NCBI GenBank assembly: GCA_934394595.1
Contig: CAKRRX010000089.1
Span: 1 to 10,353 of the forward strand
Length of the DNA stretch: 10,353 bases
Reading direction: 5' to 3'
Source of the DNA: an uncultured Blautia sp.
GTDB taxonomy: Bacteria > Bacillota > Clostridia > Lachnospirales > Lachnospiraceae
Positions 1 to 8,081 of the stretch are shown in pieces. Position numbers and translations under genes: made by a program. The notes beneath the pieces are model-generated. The model saw nothing but the letters and a program-made list of their open reading frames with translations, had not been told where the DNA came from and searched no databases. Position 1 is the stretch's first letter, and the number at the start of each line of letters is the position of its first letter.

Positions 1-73
1 GATACATTTGTCCGGATGCTGCGAACTGAGGAAATTGTTTTTCATTCAGAGGGCGATTTTGCGCGTTAAAGTA

Positions 74-102
74 TTGAAAGTCCATGGGCAAAAGTGTATA
101 CT
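74..102 (+). promoter_or_regulatory. Likely sigma-A promoter of the flavoprotein/transporter operon
   Basis: A -35 box TTGAAA (74-79) and a -10 box TATACT (97-102) are separated by exactly 17 bases. Each is one mismatch from the vegetative consensus. Transcription would start near 109, giving a leader of about 43 bases before the flavoprotein start codon. Positions 1-73 upstream hold no gene that I can support and no clear operator. A TCCGGA palindrome near position 13 is too short to interpret. Confidence 0.75.
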
Positions 103-136
103 CTAATAAGCTATGCAACAAATAATTTAACGATTT

Positions 137-142
137 AAAGGG
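137..142 (+). promoter_or_regulatory. Ribosome binding site that decides the flavoprotein start
   Basis: AAAGGG ends directly against the ATG at 143, which is too close for that codon to be used, but stands 9 bases before the in-frame ATG at 152. The shorter protein beginning MNIWKW is therefore the more likely product. Confidence 0.6.
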
Positions 143-151
143 ATGAAGAAA

Positions 152-2089
152 ATGAATATATGGAAGTGGCCTTATGAAAATGAAATCGGTCAGGAAGAGC
201 TTGTAAAAAGTGAAGTCCTGGTTCTGGGTGGCGGTCTTGCAGGTTGTTATGCAGCCATTGCAGCGGCACGTCACGGAAAAAAGGTAGTTCTGGTAGAAAA
301 GGGAGCAACAGAGAGAAGTGGTTCCGCAGGAAGTGGATTTGACCACTGGGAAAGTGCCTGTACCAATCCATGCTCAGGTGTTACGGCGAAAGAGATCGCG
401 GAAGCCTATGTCAATGAGCAGGACGGCTACAGCAATGGAATCGGACATTATATTGAGTGCCGGGAAGGATACGACCGCCTTCTGGACATGGAATCCTTCG
501 GTGGAAAGATCCGCGATACAGAAGACGAATTTAAAGGCGCAGCTTTTCGGGATGATGAGACAAAGCTGATGTTTGCCTATGATTACAAAAACAAATTTAC
601 ATTAAGAGTGTGGGGCTCTACATTCAAGCCTGCACTTTATAAGGAATTAAAGCGCCTGGGTGTAAAAATTTATGACCGTACTGAAGCCACTGCCCTTATG
701 GTAGAGCACAGGAATGGGAAAACAAGAGGAATCGGAGCTACCGGTATGAATGTACGTACCGGAAAATTTATGATCTTTCAGGCAAAAGAGACCGTACTTG
801 CCATGTCGAGACCGGCACGTGTGTGGCTGTTTAACCCGGATCTTGTGGGACTTTGTGAGTTCCGCCCCATGCAGAGCATCGGAAGCGGACATGCCATGGG
901 CTACCGTGCAGGTGTGGAATTTACCATGATGGAGAAATCTGTGCGGGCTGAATTTTCTTCCGCAGGAAGAAGCTTCCCGCCCTATGGAACAGGAAACAAT
1001 CACAATACCTGGTATGCAGCTACTATGGTAGATGCAAGAGGTGTGGAAATCCCTTACGTTGACCGTGATGGAAAAGAGCTGACCACAGTTCTGGAACGAT
1101 ATATGCCTGCGCCGGGGCAGAAATTTTTCCTGAAGGGCGGCGTTATTGATGACCCGAAGTATGAGTACAGAGGACCGGAGACCCTTCCTTTTGATGAACT
1201 GATGAAACGTGGCTATAAGCTGCCGTTTTATGCAGATTTAAGCCGTATGCCAGAGGAAGAGCGCCGTGTGATCTGGGGCGTTATGGTAGGCGAGGAAGGC
1301 AAGACCAAGATTCCGATCCTGAAAAATTATACAGAGCGGGGGTTTGATCCCACAAAGCATATGCTTCAGAGCTATGGAACCGGCTGGCAGTCAGCAGCAT
1401 TTCTGGATCAGGAAAGACAGCTGTTCGGCGCGCCTGGCGGAATCATCACAGACTGGGATCTGAAAACCAACATTGATGGAATTTATGCAGCCGGAGATCA
1501 GCTGTATGCTTCCGACTGCTGCGGATATGCCTGTGCAACCGGATATTACGCAGGAAGAAAAGCCGCAGCCGCAGCAGATACTGTAGAATACGGTGAAATT
1601 GACAGAGAATTCTGTGAAAAGGAAAAAGAAAGACTTTATCATCCACTCTATGTGGAAAACGGCATGGACTGGAGAGAACTGAATATGGCAATATCCAAGG
1701 CGATGCAGAATTATTGCGGAGGAACCAAGTGCAAAGATCTTCTCACAGAGGGACTTGATCTGCTTGCGCAGTACGAGAGAGACGTGGTTCCCAATATCCA
1801 GGCCTCCAATCCCCATGAGCTGATGCGTGCCCATGAAGTATTTGATATTCTGGAAGTGGCGAAGCTGATCTTAAATGCCTGTCTGCTCAGAGAATCCAGC
1901 TCTGCACCACTTTGCTTTTTGCGGAGTGATTTTCCGGAAATGGATCCTGCAAAAGATGACCATTTTATCACCATCCGTCTGGACGAAAATGGAAAAGTGG
2001 TAAAAGGTGAGATTCCAAAAGGCTATTTCGGAGATCTGGAAACAGAATATGAGAAGCGTAATCAGGACTATATCCGTGACGGAAAGTAA
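152..2089 (+). CDS. FAD-dependent oxidoreductase, fumarate reductase / AprA-like flavoprotein
   Basis: This is a soluble cytoplasmic flavoprotein of 645 residues. Seen: an N-terminal Rossmann dinucleotide motif GGGLAG (residues 26-31), with the acidic E49 ending the second strand (VVLVEKG). A C-terminal FAD-binding segment GGIITD (429-434) is followed by GIYAAGD (443-449). There is no signal peptide and no membrane span. The middle part (SGHAMGYRAG, then TMME at 258-261) resembles the corresponding part of adenylylsulfate reductase alpha subunits. The HPT motif of classical fumarate reductases and succinate dehydrogenases is absent. The start at 152 is preferred over the in-frame ATG at 143 because AAAGGG (137-142) sits 9 bases before 152 but touches 143. 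The gene leads an operon with a ferredoxin and an ABC importer. Inference: it reduces or oxidises an imported organic acid or similar solute with the ferredoxin as electron carrier. No sulfate-activation or Qmo genes are present, so an AprA role is unlikely. The family is secure; the substrate is unknown. A cysteine group (C456, C457, C461) lies just after the FAD segment. Confidence 0.88.
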   Translation: MNIWKWPYENEIGQEELVKSEVLVLGGGLAGCYAAIAAARHGKKVVLVEKGATERSGSAGSGFDHWESACTNPCSGVTAKEIAEAYVNEQDGYSNGIGHYIECREGYDRLLDMESFGGKIRDTEDEFKGAAFRDDETKLMFAYDYKNKFTLRVWGSTFKPALYKELKRLGVKIYDRTEATALMVEHRNGKTRGIGATGMNVRTGKFMIFQAKETVLAMSRPARVWLFNPDLVGLCEFRPMQSIGSGHAMGYRAGVEFTMMEKSVRAEFSSAGRSFPPYGTGNNHNTWYAATMVDARGVEIPYVDRDGKELTTVLERYMPAPGQKFFLKGGVIDDPKYEYRGPETLPFDELMKRGYKLPFYADLSRMPEEERRVIWGVMVGEEGKTKIPILKNYTERGFDPTKHMLQSYGTGWQSAAFLDQERQLFGAPGGIITDWDLKTNIDGIYAAGDQLYASDCCGYACATGYYAGRKAAAAADTVEYGEIDREFCEKEKERLYHPLYVENGMDWRELNMAISKAMQNYCGGTKCKDLLTEGLDLLAQYERDVVPNIQASNPHELMRAHEVFDILEVAKLILNACLLRESSSAPLCFLRSDFPEMDPAKDDHFITIRLDENGKVVKGEIPKGYFGDLETEYEKRNQDYIRDGK

Positions 2090-2152
2090 TCGGGCGTGAA
2101 ACAAAAGTATAATGGCCAGTAAAAGATAAAGGCGAAAGGACTGGATGTAAAA

Positions 2153-2458
2153 ATGAATAACGAAACACACGAAATGTACGCAGCCACGGTCTCCTGCAGT
2201 GCCAGGCCGCTGGTGTTTGACGAAAATATATGCGTAGGCTGCAATCGCTGCGCAGATATCTGTCAGGTGGATATTATGCTGCCAAATCCTGTAAAGGGAA
2301 AACCACCTGTAGTTGTTTATCCGGGAGAATGCTATTACTGCGGCTCCTGTGTCATGGTCTGTAAAAGGGAAGGGGCAATCCGGCTGCAGCATCCGCTGAT
2401 GAACCAGGCGAAATTTGTTCCGGTAAGAAACCCGGAGGAAGGACGGAATCCGGAATGA
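2153..2458 (+). CDS. 2[4Fe-4S] ferredoxin, partner of the flavoprotein
   Basis: This is a 101-residue soluble ferredoxin-type protein. Two complete C-x2-C-x2-C-x3-C motifs are visible: C27, C30, C33, C37 and C60, C63, C66, C70. They should bind two cubane clusters. Neither fourth cysteine is followed by the usual proline (Q and K instead), and a 22-residue linker separates the motifs. One extra cysteine, C15, lies before the domain. The gene follows the flavoprotein after 63 bases. Its stop codon overlaps the start of the first permease (ATGA at 2455-2458), which implies translational coupling. AAAGGA (2135-2140) lies 12 bases before the start. Inference: it is the small electron-transfer subunit of the flavoprotein, analogous to AprB with AprA, passing electrons between a cellular ferredoxin pool and the FAD. 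It could instead serve another oxidoreductase, but gene order argues for the pairing. Confidence 0.9.
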   Translation: MNNETHEMYAATVSCSARPLVFDENICVGCNRCADICQVDIMLPNPVKGKPPVVVYPGECYYCGSCVMVCKREGAIRLQHPLMNQAKFVPVRNPEEGRNPE

Positions 2459-3372
2459 TCAAATACATTGGAAAAAGGATTCTGTTCAGTCTTGTGAGCC
2501 TGTTTGCCCTGATAACCGTTACATTTTTCCTTACAAGAATGATGCCGGGAAATCCTTTTCAGCTTGAAAACATCAATCCTTCGGTGCAGGAACAGATCCT
2601 GAAGCAGTATGGACTGGACAGACCGGTGGGAGAGCAGTTTCTCCTTTACCTGAAAAATCTGTCCCATGGGGATCTGGGAATGTCCTACAAAAAAACCGGA
2701 ATCAGTGTGAACAGCCTGATCGCAGCAGATGCACCTTATACCATCCGTCTGGGACTGATCGCCTATGGAGTGGCTCTGGTTCTGGGAGTCCTCATCGGGA
2801 TCTGGATGGCTGTAACGAAAAAAGAATCCGTAAGAGGGGGACTCATGTTCCTTACCATATGCGGCATCAGTATCCCCAATTATGTGCTGGCACTTCTGCT
2901 GGTGCTGATCTTTGGGGTTACCCTGCAATGGTTTCCGGTAGTGGGACTTTCTACCTGGAAGCATTATGTGCTTCCGGTGATCACCTTGTCTGTATACCCC
3001 ATTGCCCAGATCTCCAAGCTGGTAAAAAGCAGCTATACAGAGGCAAAAAATCAGGATTACACCATTATGGCAAGAGCCAAGGGAATCAGCAGAGCAAGGA
3101 TTTCCATGGTACATATTATGAAAAATGCTATGGTTCCGGTGATCACTATTTCCGGACCGATGATCGCGTTTCTTCTTACCGGAAGCTTTGTGGCGGAAAA
3201 TATTTTTACCATTCCGGGAATCGGACGTGAATTTGTAAATGCAGTGGGGAGCCGTGATTATACTGTTATCATGGGGCTGACTATTTTCCTTGGGATGCTT
3301 CTGATCGTCTGCAATCTTGTGGCAGACATTCTGTGTACCCTGGTTGACCCGAGAATCAAACTTGAGAAATGA
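2455..3372 (+). CDS. ABC transporter permease, DppB/OppB type
   Basis: This is an integral membrane permease of 305 residues, the usual size for the DppB/OppB/NikB family. About six hydrophobic segments are visible (roughly 10-29, 98-120, 131-157, 170-189, 228-250, 271-296). The long loop after the first segment carries the family pattern GLDRPVGEQFLLYL (53-66). The cytoplasmic EAA loop that docks onto the ATPase is present (DYTIMARAKG, 201-210), followed by the typical FTIPGIGREFVNAV stretch (251-264). It forms the translocation channel with the next permease. The start codon overlaps the ferredoxin stop, and GGAGGAAGGA lies 11-20 bases upstream. The family covers peptide, dipeptide, nickel, glutathione and some sugar or opine importers, so the substrate cannot be assigned from this subunit. 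Confidence 0.95.
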   Translation: MIKYIGKRILFSLVSLFALITVTFFLTRMMPGNPFQLENINPSVQEQILKQYGLDRPVGEQFLLYLKNLSHGDLGMSYKKTGISVNSLIAADAPYTIRLGLIAYGVALVLGVLIGIWMAVTKKESVRGGLMFLTICGISIPNYVLALLLVLIFGVTLQWFPVVGLSTWKHYVLPVITLSVYPIAQISKLVKSSYTEAKNQDYTIMARAKGISRARISMVHIMKNAMVPVITISGPMIAFLLTGSFVAENIFTIPGIGREFVNAVGSRDYTVIMGLTIFLGMLLIVCNLVADILCTLVDPRIKLEK

Positions 3373-3384
3373 GCGTAATGACTT

Positions 3385-4299
3385 ATGTTAAATCCAAATG
3401 AATATTTTGAACCGCTTTCCGAAGCGGAAAAAACGGATGAATACCAGGCAATGGAGGCCAGAACTTTCTGGAAGGATGCCTGGGAAAGATTTTGCAGCAA
3501 CAAAAGATCTTTTGTGGGACTGATCATTCTTGCTGTGGTAGTGCTGATCGTGCTGATCGGCCCCTTTATTTCCCCTTATCCCTATGATGGAATGGATGTT
3601 TCTGTAGCCAATCAGGGGCCATCTGCTGCGCACTGGTTCGGAACAGACCAGATGGGAAGAGATGAGTTTACCCGTGTGCTTTACGGGGCAAGGATCAGTC
3701 TGATGATCGGCTTTGTGGCAACAGCGGTCAATGTGCTTCTTGGCATTATCTACGGAGGAATTGCCGGATATGCAGGAGGCGCAGTGGATATTGTGATGGT
3801 TCGTATCATGGATATCATCAATTCCATTCCGGCGATGATCTACATGATCCTGATCATGCTGCTTCTTGGTTCCAATGTTTACAGTGTTATGATCGGTATC
3901 TGTGTAAACGGCTGGATCGACATGGCAAGAGTTGTCCGGGGACAGATCATTTCCCTGAAAGAGAGGGAATTTGCCACAGCCGCTTTTGTCCTTGGGGTTC
4001 CAAGAAAAAGGATTTTGTTTAAACACCTGATGATCAATGCCATGGGTCCGATTATCGTAACTGCCACCCTTATGGTGCCCCAGGCTATTTTCAATGAGGC
4101 ATTCTTAAGCTTTATTGGAATCGGTATTTCCGCACCTCAGGCCAGCCTTGGTACTTTGGCACAGGATGCGAAGATGATGATGTCCAGATATCCCATGCAG
4201 ATGGTATATCCGGTACTGACCATCTGTCTTGTGATTTTTGCACTGAATTTTATAGGAGAAGGACTGGAGGAAGCCTTCAATCCGAAAGGTAGAAACTAA
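3385..4299 (+). CDS. ABC transporter permease, DppC/OppC type
   Basis: This second channel subunit has 304 residues. A cytoplasmic N-terminal tail of about 40 residues (FWKDAWERFCSNK at 28-40) leads into the first membrane helix (about 43-63). The family hallmark HWFGTDQMGRDEFTRVLYGARISL occupies 83-106. The EAA loop lies at about 193-215 (EREFATAAFVLGVPRKRI), and FNEAFLSFIGIGISAP at 237-251 is the usual late motif. The gene starts 12 bases after the previous stop and has only a poor Shine-Dalgarno sequence, so it probably depends on translation of the upstream permease. Its stop overlaps the next start by one base (TAATG). It should pair with the DppB-type permease in a four-part importer core. 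Confidence 0.95.
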   Translation: MLNPNEYFEPLSEAEKTDEYQAMEARTFWKDAWERFCSNKRSFVGLIILAVVVLIVLIGPFISPYPYDGMDVSVANQGPSAAHWFGTDQMGRDEFTRVLYGARISLMIGFVATAVNVLLGIIYGGIAGYAGGAVDIVMVRIMDIINSIPAMIYMILIMLLLGSNVYSVMIGICVNGWIDMARVVRGQIISLKEREFATAAFVLGVPRKRILFKHLMINAMGPIIVTATLMVPQAIFNEAFLSFIGIGISAPQASLGTLAQDAKMMMSRYPMQMVYPVLTICLVIFALNFIGEGLEEAFNPKGRN

Positions 4300-5360
4300 T
4301 GGATTCATTACATAGAGAATTGTTAAAAGTAGAAAATCTCAGCGTTGATTTTGCTACCAAGCAGGGAACGGTCCATGCTGTGCGGGATATCAGCTTTCAG
4401 ATCAATACCCGTGAGATCATCGGTGTGGTAGGAGAATCCGGTTCCGGAAAATCCGTGAGCATGCTTGCTATTATGAACCTGCTTGCTGACAATGCAACTG
4501 TCACCTCCGGAAAGATCCGTTTTGAGGGGCAGGATCTAAGCCCGGCAGGGCTTACCACAAAGGCTCAGAAAAATGCTCATGAAAAGCAGATGATGGATAT
4601 CCGCGGAAAACAGATCGGCATGGTTTTTCAGGATCCTATGACCTTTTTAAACCCGGTGCTGAAAATAGGAGTTCAGCTTACTGAAGGAATTATCCGTCAT
4701 ACTAAATGCAGCAAGGAAGAGGCAAAAAAAAGAGCAGTGGAGCTTCTTGCCCAGGTGGGAATCTCCAACCCGGAAAAAAGACTGAACCAGTATCCCCATC
4801 AGTTTTCCGGCGGTATGAGACAGCGAATTATCATTGCAGCTGCCCTTGCCTGCAATCCCAAGCTTCTGATCGCAGATGAACCTACTACAGCTCTGGATGT
4901 GACAGTGCAGGCGCAGATCCTCAGCCTGATCGAAGGCTTGGTAAAGGGAATGGGCTCCAGTGCGTTGGTGATCACCCATGATCTTGGCGTGGTTGCAGAA
5001 CTTTGTGATAAGATCGTGATCATGTATGGTGGTGAGATCATAGAGCGCGGCACTGTGGAAGAAATTTTTAATGAGACCAAACATCCTTATACCAGAGGAC
5101 TTCTGGGAAGTATCGGAAAGGTGGAAAAGGACAGGACTCCTCTTTCCTATATCCCTGGTACTCCGCCCAACCTTTTGCATGTCAGCGGTGGATGTACCTT
5201 CTGCAGCCGATGTGATAAGGCCATGAAAATCTGTAAAGAGTATAAGCCCTGTGTCACAGAATTTTCGGAAGAACACAGTTGCAGCTGCTGGCTGTACTGC
5301 ATGGATCAGGCAGAAGAACTGGTGAAAGCCCAGGATAAGGAAAGGCAGAAGGAAGCATGA
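4299..5360 (+). CDS. ABC transporter ATP-binding protein, DppD/OppD type
   Basis: This peptide-importer ATPase has 353 residues. Seen: Walker A GESGSGKS (45-52), Q-loop Q111, a signature of the form SGGMRQR (170-176) instead of LSGGQ, Walker B LLIADEP (189-195), D-loop ALD (198-200) and switch H227. All the residues expected for ATP hydrolysis are present. After the nucleotide-binding domain comes the oligopeptide/dipeptide C-terminal extension with PGTPP (286-290) and cysteines C299, C302, C305 and C312. In related importers this extension carries an Fe-S cluster; the binding here is inferred. More cysteines follow (C318, C328, C330, C334). AAAGG (4285-4289) stands 9 bases before the start. 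The last four bases overlap the next ATPase gene. The two ATPases should work as a heterodimer on the two permeases. Confidence 0.95.
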   Translation: MDSLHRELLKVENLSVDFATKQGTVHAVRDISFQINTREIIGVVGESGSGKSVSMLAIMNLLADNATVTSGKIRFEGQDLSPAGLTTKAQKNAHEKQMMDIRGKQIGMVFQDPMTFLNPVLKIGVQLTEGIIRHTKCSKEEAKKRAVELLAQVGISNPEKRLNQYPHQFSGGMRQRIIIAAALACNPKLLIADEPTTALDVTVQAQILSLIEGLVKGMGSSALVITHDLGVVAELCDKIVIMYGGEIIERGTVEEIFNETKHPYTRGLLGSIGKVEKDRTPLSYIPGTPPNLLHVSGGCTFCSRCDKAMKICKEYKPCVTEFSEEHSCSCWLYCMDQAEELVKAQDKERQKEA

Positions 5361-6325
5361 GTGAACCGGTAATCCGCGTGGAACATCTGAAAAAGATCTT
5401 TCGCGTAAAATCTGGCCTTTTTGAAGGCAAAAAGTATTTAAAGGCAGTGGATGACATCAGTTTTTCCATTGCAAAGGGAGAGACCCTTGGAATTGTAGGA
5501 GAGTCCGGCTGTGGCAAAAGTACCCTTGGCAGGACATTACTGAAAATATACGAACCGGATGGCGGCTCGATCTATTTTGACGGAAATGATATTACCAGCT
5601 TTGGATATAAGCAGATGCATCCCTACAGGCGGAAAATGCAGATGATCTTTCAGGATCCCTATGCAAGCCTGAATCCCCGTTTTACAGTGGGAGAGATGAT
5701 CGAAGAGCCCATGAAGGTCTATGGTATGTATGACAAAAAGACCCGTATGGAGCGTGTGCAGGAGCTGATGGAGACTGTAGGCTTAAAGCCGGATCATATC
5801 CGCAGATATCCTCACGAATTTTCCGGCGGACAGCGTCAGAGGATTGGAATCGCCCGGACTCTGGCTTTGAATCCGGAATTTATTGTGTGTGATGAGCCTT
5901 TTTCCGCACTGGATGTTTCCATTCAGGCACAGATCATCAATCTTCTGGAAAAAATCCAGGATGAGCAGAAGCTGTCTTACATTGTGATCGCCCATGACCT
6001 TACGGCAGTTCGCCATATCAGCCACAATATAGGTGTGATGTACCTGGGGCACATGGTGGAAATCGGCCCTGCGGATCAGGTTTATGGAAATCCACTGCAT
6101 CCCTATACAAAAGCGTTGATCGCATCCATTCCGGTGGCATCTCCAAATGCTGCGGGAATGATGAATCGTGTGATCTTAAAAGGGGAAGTACCAAGTCCTA
6201 TTGATGTGCCATCTGGCTGCCCGTTTTCCACCAGATGCCAGTACTGTACAGCAAAATGTAAGGAGCATGTGCCGGAGCTTAGGAATGTAGATGGAAGAAA
6301 AGTGGCATGTGTGCTGTATGAATAA
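5357..6325 (+). CDS. ABC transporter ATP-binding protein, DppF/OppF type
   Basis: This is the second importer ATPase, 322 residues. Walker A is GESGCGKS (48-55), the Q-loop is Q99 in [14 protein letters not shown], the signature is FSGGQRQR (155-162), Walker B is FIVCDEP (175-181), and the switch histidine is H213 in IAHDL. Together with HPYTKAL (248-254) these are the standard DppF/OppF markers. The C-terminal extension [19 protein letters not shown] carries C288, C294, C297 and C301, which suits an Fe-S or metal site as proposed for the partner. The start overlaps the previous stop (ATGA), with AAGGAAG close upstream. It is probably the last gene of the tightly coupled block, because a 138-base gap follows before the binding protein. 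Confidence 0.95.
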   Translation: MSEPVIRVEHLKKIFRVKSGLFEGKKYLKAVDDISFSIAKGETLGIVGESGCGKSTLGRTLLKIYEPDGGSIYFDGNDITSFGYKQMHPYRRKMQMIFQDPYASLNPRFTVGEMIEEPMKVYGMYDKKTRMERVQELMETVGLKPDHIRRYPHEFSGGQRQRIGIARTLALNPEFIVCDEPFSALDVSIQAQIINLLEKIQDEQKLSYIVIAHDLTAVRHISHNIGVMYLGHMVEIGPADQVYGNPLHPYTKALIASIPVASPNAAGMMNRVILKGEVPSPIDVPSGCPFSTRCQYCTAKCKEHVPELRNVDGRKVACVLYE

Positions 6326-6463
6326 AGCGTTTTTTGCAGATCATCCACAGGAAATATAAGTATTGTCTTCAGAAAATCTGCGAATGGTTGCATTTTAGTG
6401 AAATACCTGTCTTCGGAAAAACCGCTGACAGCCAATATATCTCATACATAAAGGAGGAACATT
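6326..6463 (+). promoter_or_regulatory. Intergenic leader of the binding-protein gene with hairpin
   Basis: This 138-base gap separates the ATPase gene from the binding-protein gene. A stem-loop at 6407-6431 has a CTGTC/GACAG outer stem, a 2x2 internal loop, a CGG/CCG inner stem and an A5 loop. No T-run follows, so it is not a standard terminator. A long-range pairing between TTTGCAGAT (6333-6341) and ATCTGCGAA (6376-6384), with one G-T wobble, is possible. A weak promoter could be TTGCAG (6334-6339) with TATAAG (6355-6360), but the spacer is only 15 bases. The AGGAGG at 6452-6457 is strong. The layout would let the binding protein be made in excess over the membrane parts, by processing, stabilisation or an extra promoter. 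Confidence 0.4.
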
Positions 6464-8071
6464 ATGAAAAAAAGAGGTTTAAGCATTTTACTTGCTGCAG
6501 CTCTTACCCTTTCCCTTCCTGCAGGTGTGCAGGCAGAGGAAAATTTCCAGGAAGGAGGAGAGATGACTATCGGTTCCGTGTCTTCCGCAGGAAGCCTTGA
6601 CCCGGCGGGTTTTGCCATTTCCGCATGGACAGAGTATGCGAAGCTTTGTACGGACGGACTGATCAGCTTTGACGAAAACGGAGATATCATTTACGAATCC
6701 GCAGAAAGCTACGATGTGAGTGATGATCAGCTTACCTGGACCTTCCATTTACGTGAGGATGGAAAGTGGAGTGATGGCTCTGCTGTTACAGCAGATGATT
6801 TTGTAAATACAGCAATCCGTGCCCTTGACCCGGAAAACCAGAATTCTATTTATGCAAATATGCTGTATTTTGTTGATGGCGCAGAGGCTTATAATAAAGG
6901 CGAGGGCTCTGCAGAGGATGTAAAAGTAACAGCTGTAGATGACTACACGCTGGAGTATCAGCTGGACGAGCCGTGTGCTTATTTCCTGAAACTCCTTACT
7001 GTTCCGGTTTATTATCCATCAAAAGCAGGTCTTGCTACAAATGATGACCCGAGCTGGTATATGGATCCATCCAAATCCCTTGGAAATGGTGCATTTTGCC
7101 TGGAATCCTATACAGATGGTGTGGGATACACCGTTGTGAAAAACCAGTATTACTATCAGGCTGACAAGGTACATCTGGATAAGATCAACATGACCTGGAT
7201 CCAGGACGCTACTGCACTTCTTTCAGCATTCCAGACAGGAGAGGCGCAGGTAGTAAGCGGTGTGCCGGATTATGTAACAGATACTTATAATGAGGACAAC
7301 GGTCTTTATATCTGGAATATGCTTACTTCCAAATATATCCTGCCGAACTTAAATGTAGAGCCCTTAAATGACGAGAGAGTACGTGAGGCGATCGCCCTGG
7401 CTCTTACAAGAGCAGATCTTTGCTCTGTAATCGGTACAGATTATATTCCTTCTGTAAACTATGTTGGGGAATACATGCTGTCTGACCTTGGCGGCGAGTA
7501 TTTCAAGGATGAGCAGGATCCACTTTTTGAGGAAGATGCAGAAAAAGCAAAACAGCTTCTGGCTGATGCAGGTTATCCGGATGGAGAAGGTTTCCCGAAA
7601 CTGACCTACAAATATCCAAACAGTGAGAAAGATGGCCTTCTTGCACAGGGAATCCAGGCACAGTTAAAGAGCGTGCTGAACATTGATGTGGAACTTGTTG
7701 GCGAGGAAAACGGTGTTCTGGAAACTGATAAGGCAGACGGAAATTTTGAACTGATCCGTGACAGCTGGACAGCAGATTTCAATGACCCGATCAATTTCCT
7801 CAGCCTGTTCACCAGTAATTCCAGCTCCAACAATAATGGAGTAAATGATGAGGCTTATGATACTGCAATTGAAAACTCCAATAAGGCAACAGAGGAAAAA
7901 GACCGTAACCAGTATCTCCATGAGGCACAGAACATCCTGGTAAGCGAGAATTTCTACGTGATCCCATGTGTCACCCAGATCGTTTACTATCTGTTTGCTG
8001 AGAATCTGTCCGGAGTAACCTCCAACGACAGAGGCGAGCCAATGTTCCGTTTCGCAGGATATACTGCATAA
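6464..8071 (+). CDS. Extracellular substrate-binding protein, family 5 (DppA/OppA type)
   Basis: This is the solute receptor of the upstream importer, 535 residues, normal for the family. A signal peptide is clear: KKRG, a hydrophobic core (LSILLAAALTLSLP), then VQA with cleavage expected after A24. There is no cysteine at the cleavage site and so no lipobox. The family 5 signature region is recognisable at about 95-119 (HLREDGKWSDGSAVTADDFVNT), and the late segment (residues about 425-455) contains the typical SWTADFNDPINFLSLFTS. No LPXTG-type sorting signal is seen at the C-terminus (FRFAGYTA). The gene has an excellent ribosome binding site 6 bases before the ATG. Family 5 receptors bind peptides, nickel chelates, haem, opines or oligosaccharides, so the ligand is unknown. 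The linked flavoprotein suggests a redox-active or unsaturated organic solute, which is inference. Without lipidation it may be held by the permeases, bind the cell wall, or be released. Confidence 0.93.
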   Translation: MKKRGLSILLAAALTLSLPAGVQAEENFQEGGEMTIGSVSSAGSLDPAGFAISAWTEYAKLCTDGLISFDENGDIIYESAESYDVSDDQLTWTFHLREDGKWSDGSAVTADDFVNTAIRALDPENQNSIYANMLYFVDGAEAYNKGEGSAEDVKVTAVDDYTLEYQLDEPCAYFLKLLTVPVYYPSKAGLATNDDPSWYMDPSKSLGNGAFCLESYTDGVGYTVVKNQYYYQADKVHLDKINMTWIQDATALLSAFQTGEAQVVSGVPDYVTDTYNEDNGLYIWNMLTSKYILPNLNVEPLNDERVREAIALALTRADLCSVIGTDYIPSVNYVGEYMLSDLGGEYFKDEQDPLFEEDAEKAKQLLADAGYPDGEGFPKLTYKYPNSEKDGLLAQGIQAQLKSVLNIDVELVGEENGVLETDKADGNFELIRDSWTADFNDPINFLSLFTSNSSSNNNGVNDEAYDTAIENSNKATEEKDRNQYLHEAQNILVSENFYVIPCVTQIVYYLFAENLSGVTSNDRGEPMFRFAGYTA

Positions 8072-8081
8072 ATTTATTAAG

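Noticed and set aside
2115..2144. CCAGT/ACTGG inverted repeat between flavoprotein and ferredoxin genes
   Set aside because: Only 5 pairs with a loop of about 20 bases, which is expected by chance.
2335..3114. Long antisense open frame (259 codons) over the ferredoxin and first permease
   Set aside because: It lies opposite convincingly assigned genes, has no recognisable domain and a low-complexity His/Ser/Gln-rich composition typical of a shadow frame.
3388..4026. Antisense open frame (212 codons) over the second permease
   Set aside because: The product is rich in His, Asp and Asn, which is what reversed hydrophobic codons give. There is no domain or start signal of its own.
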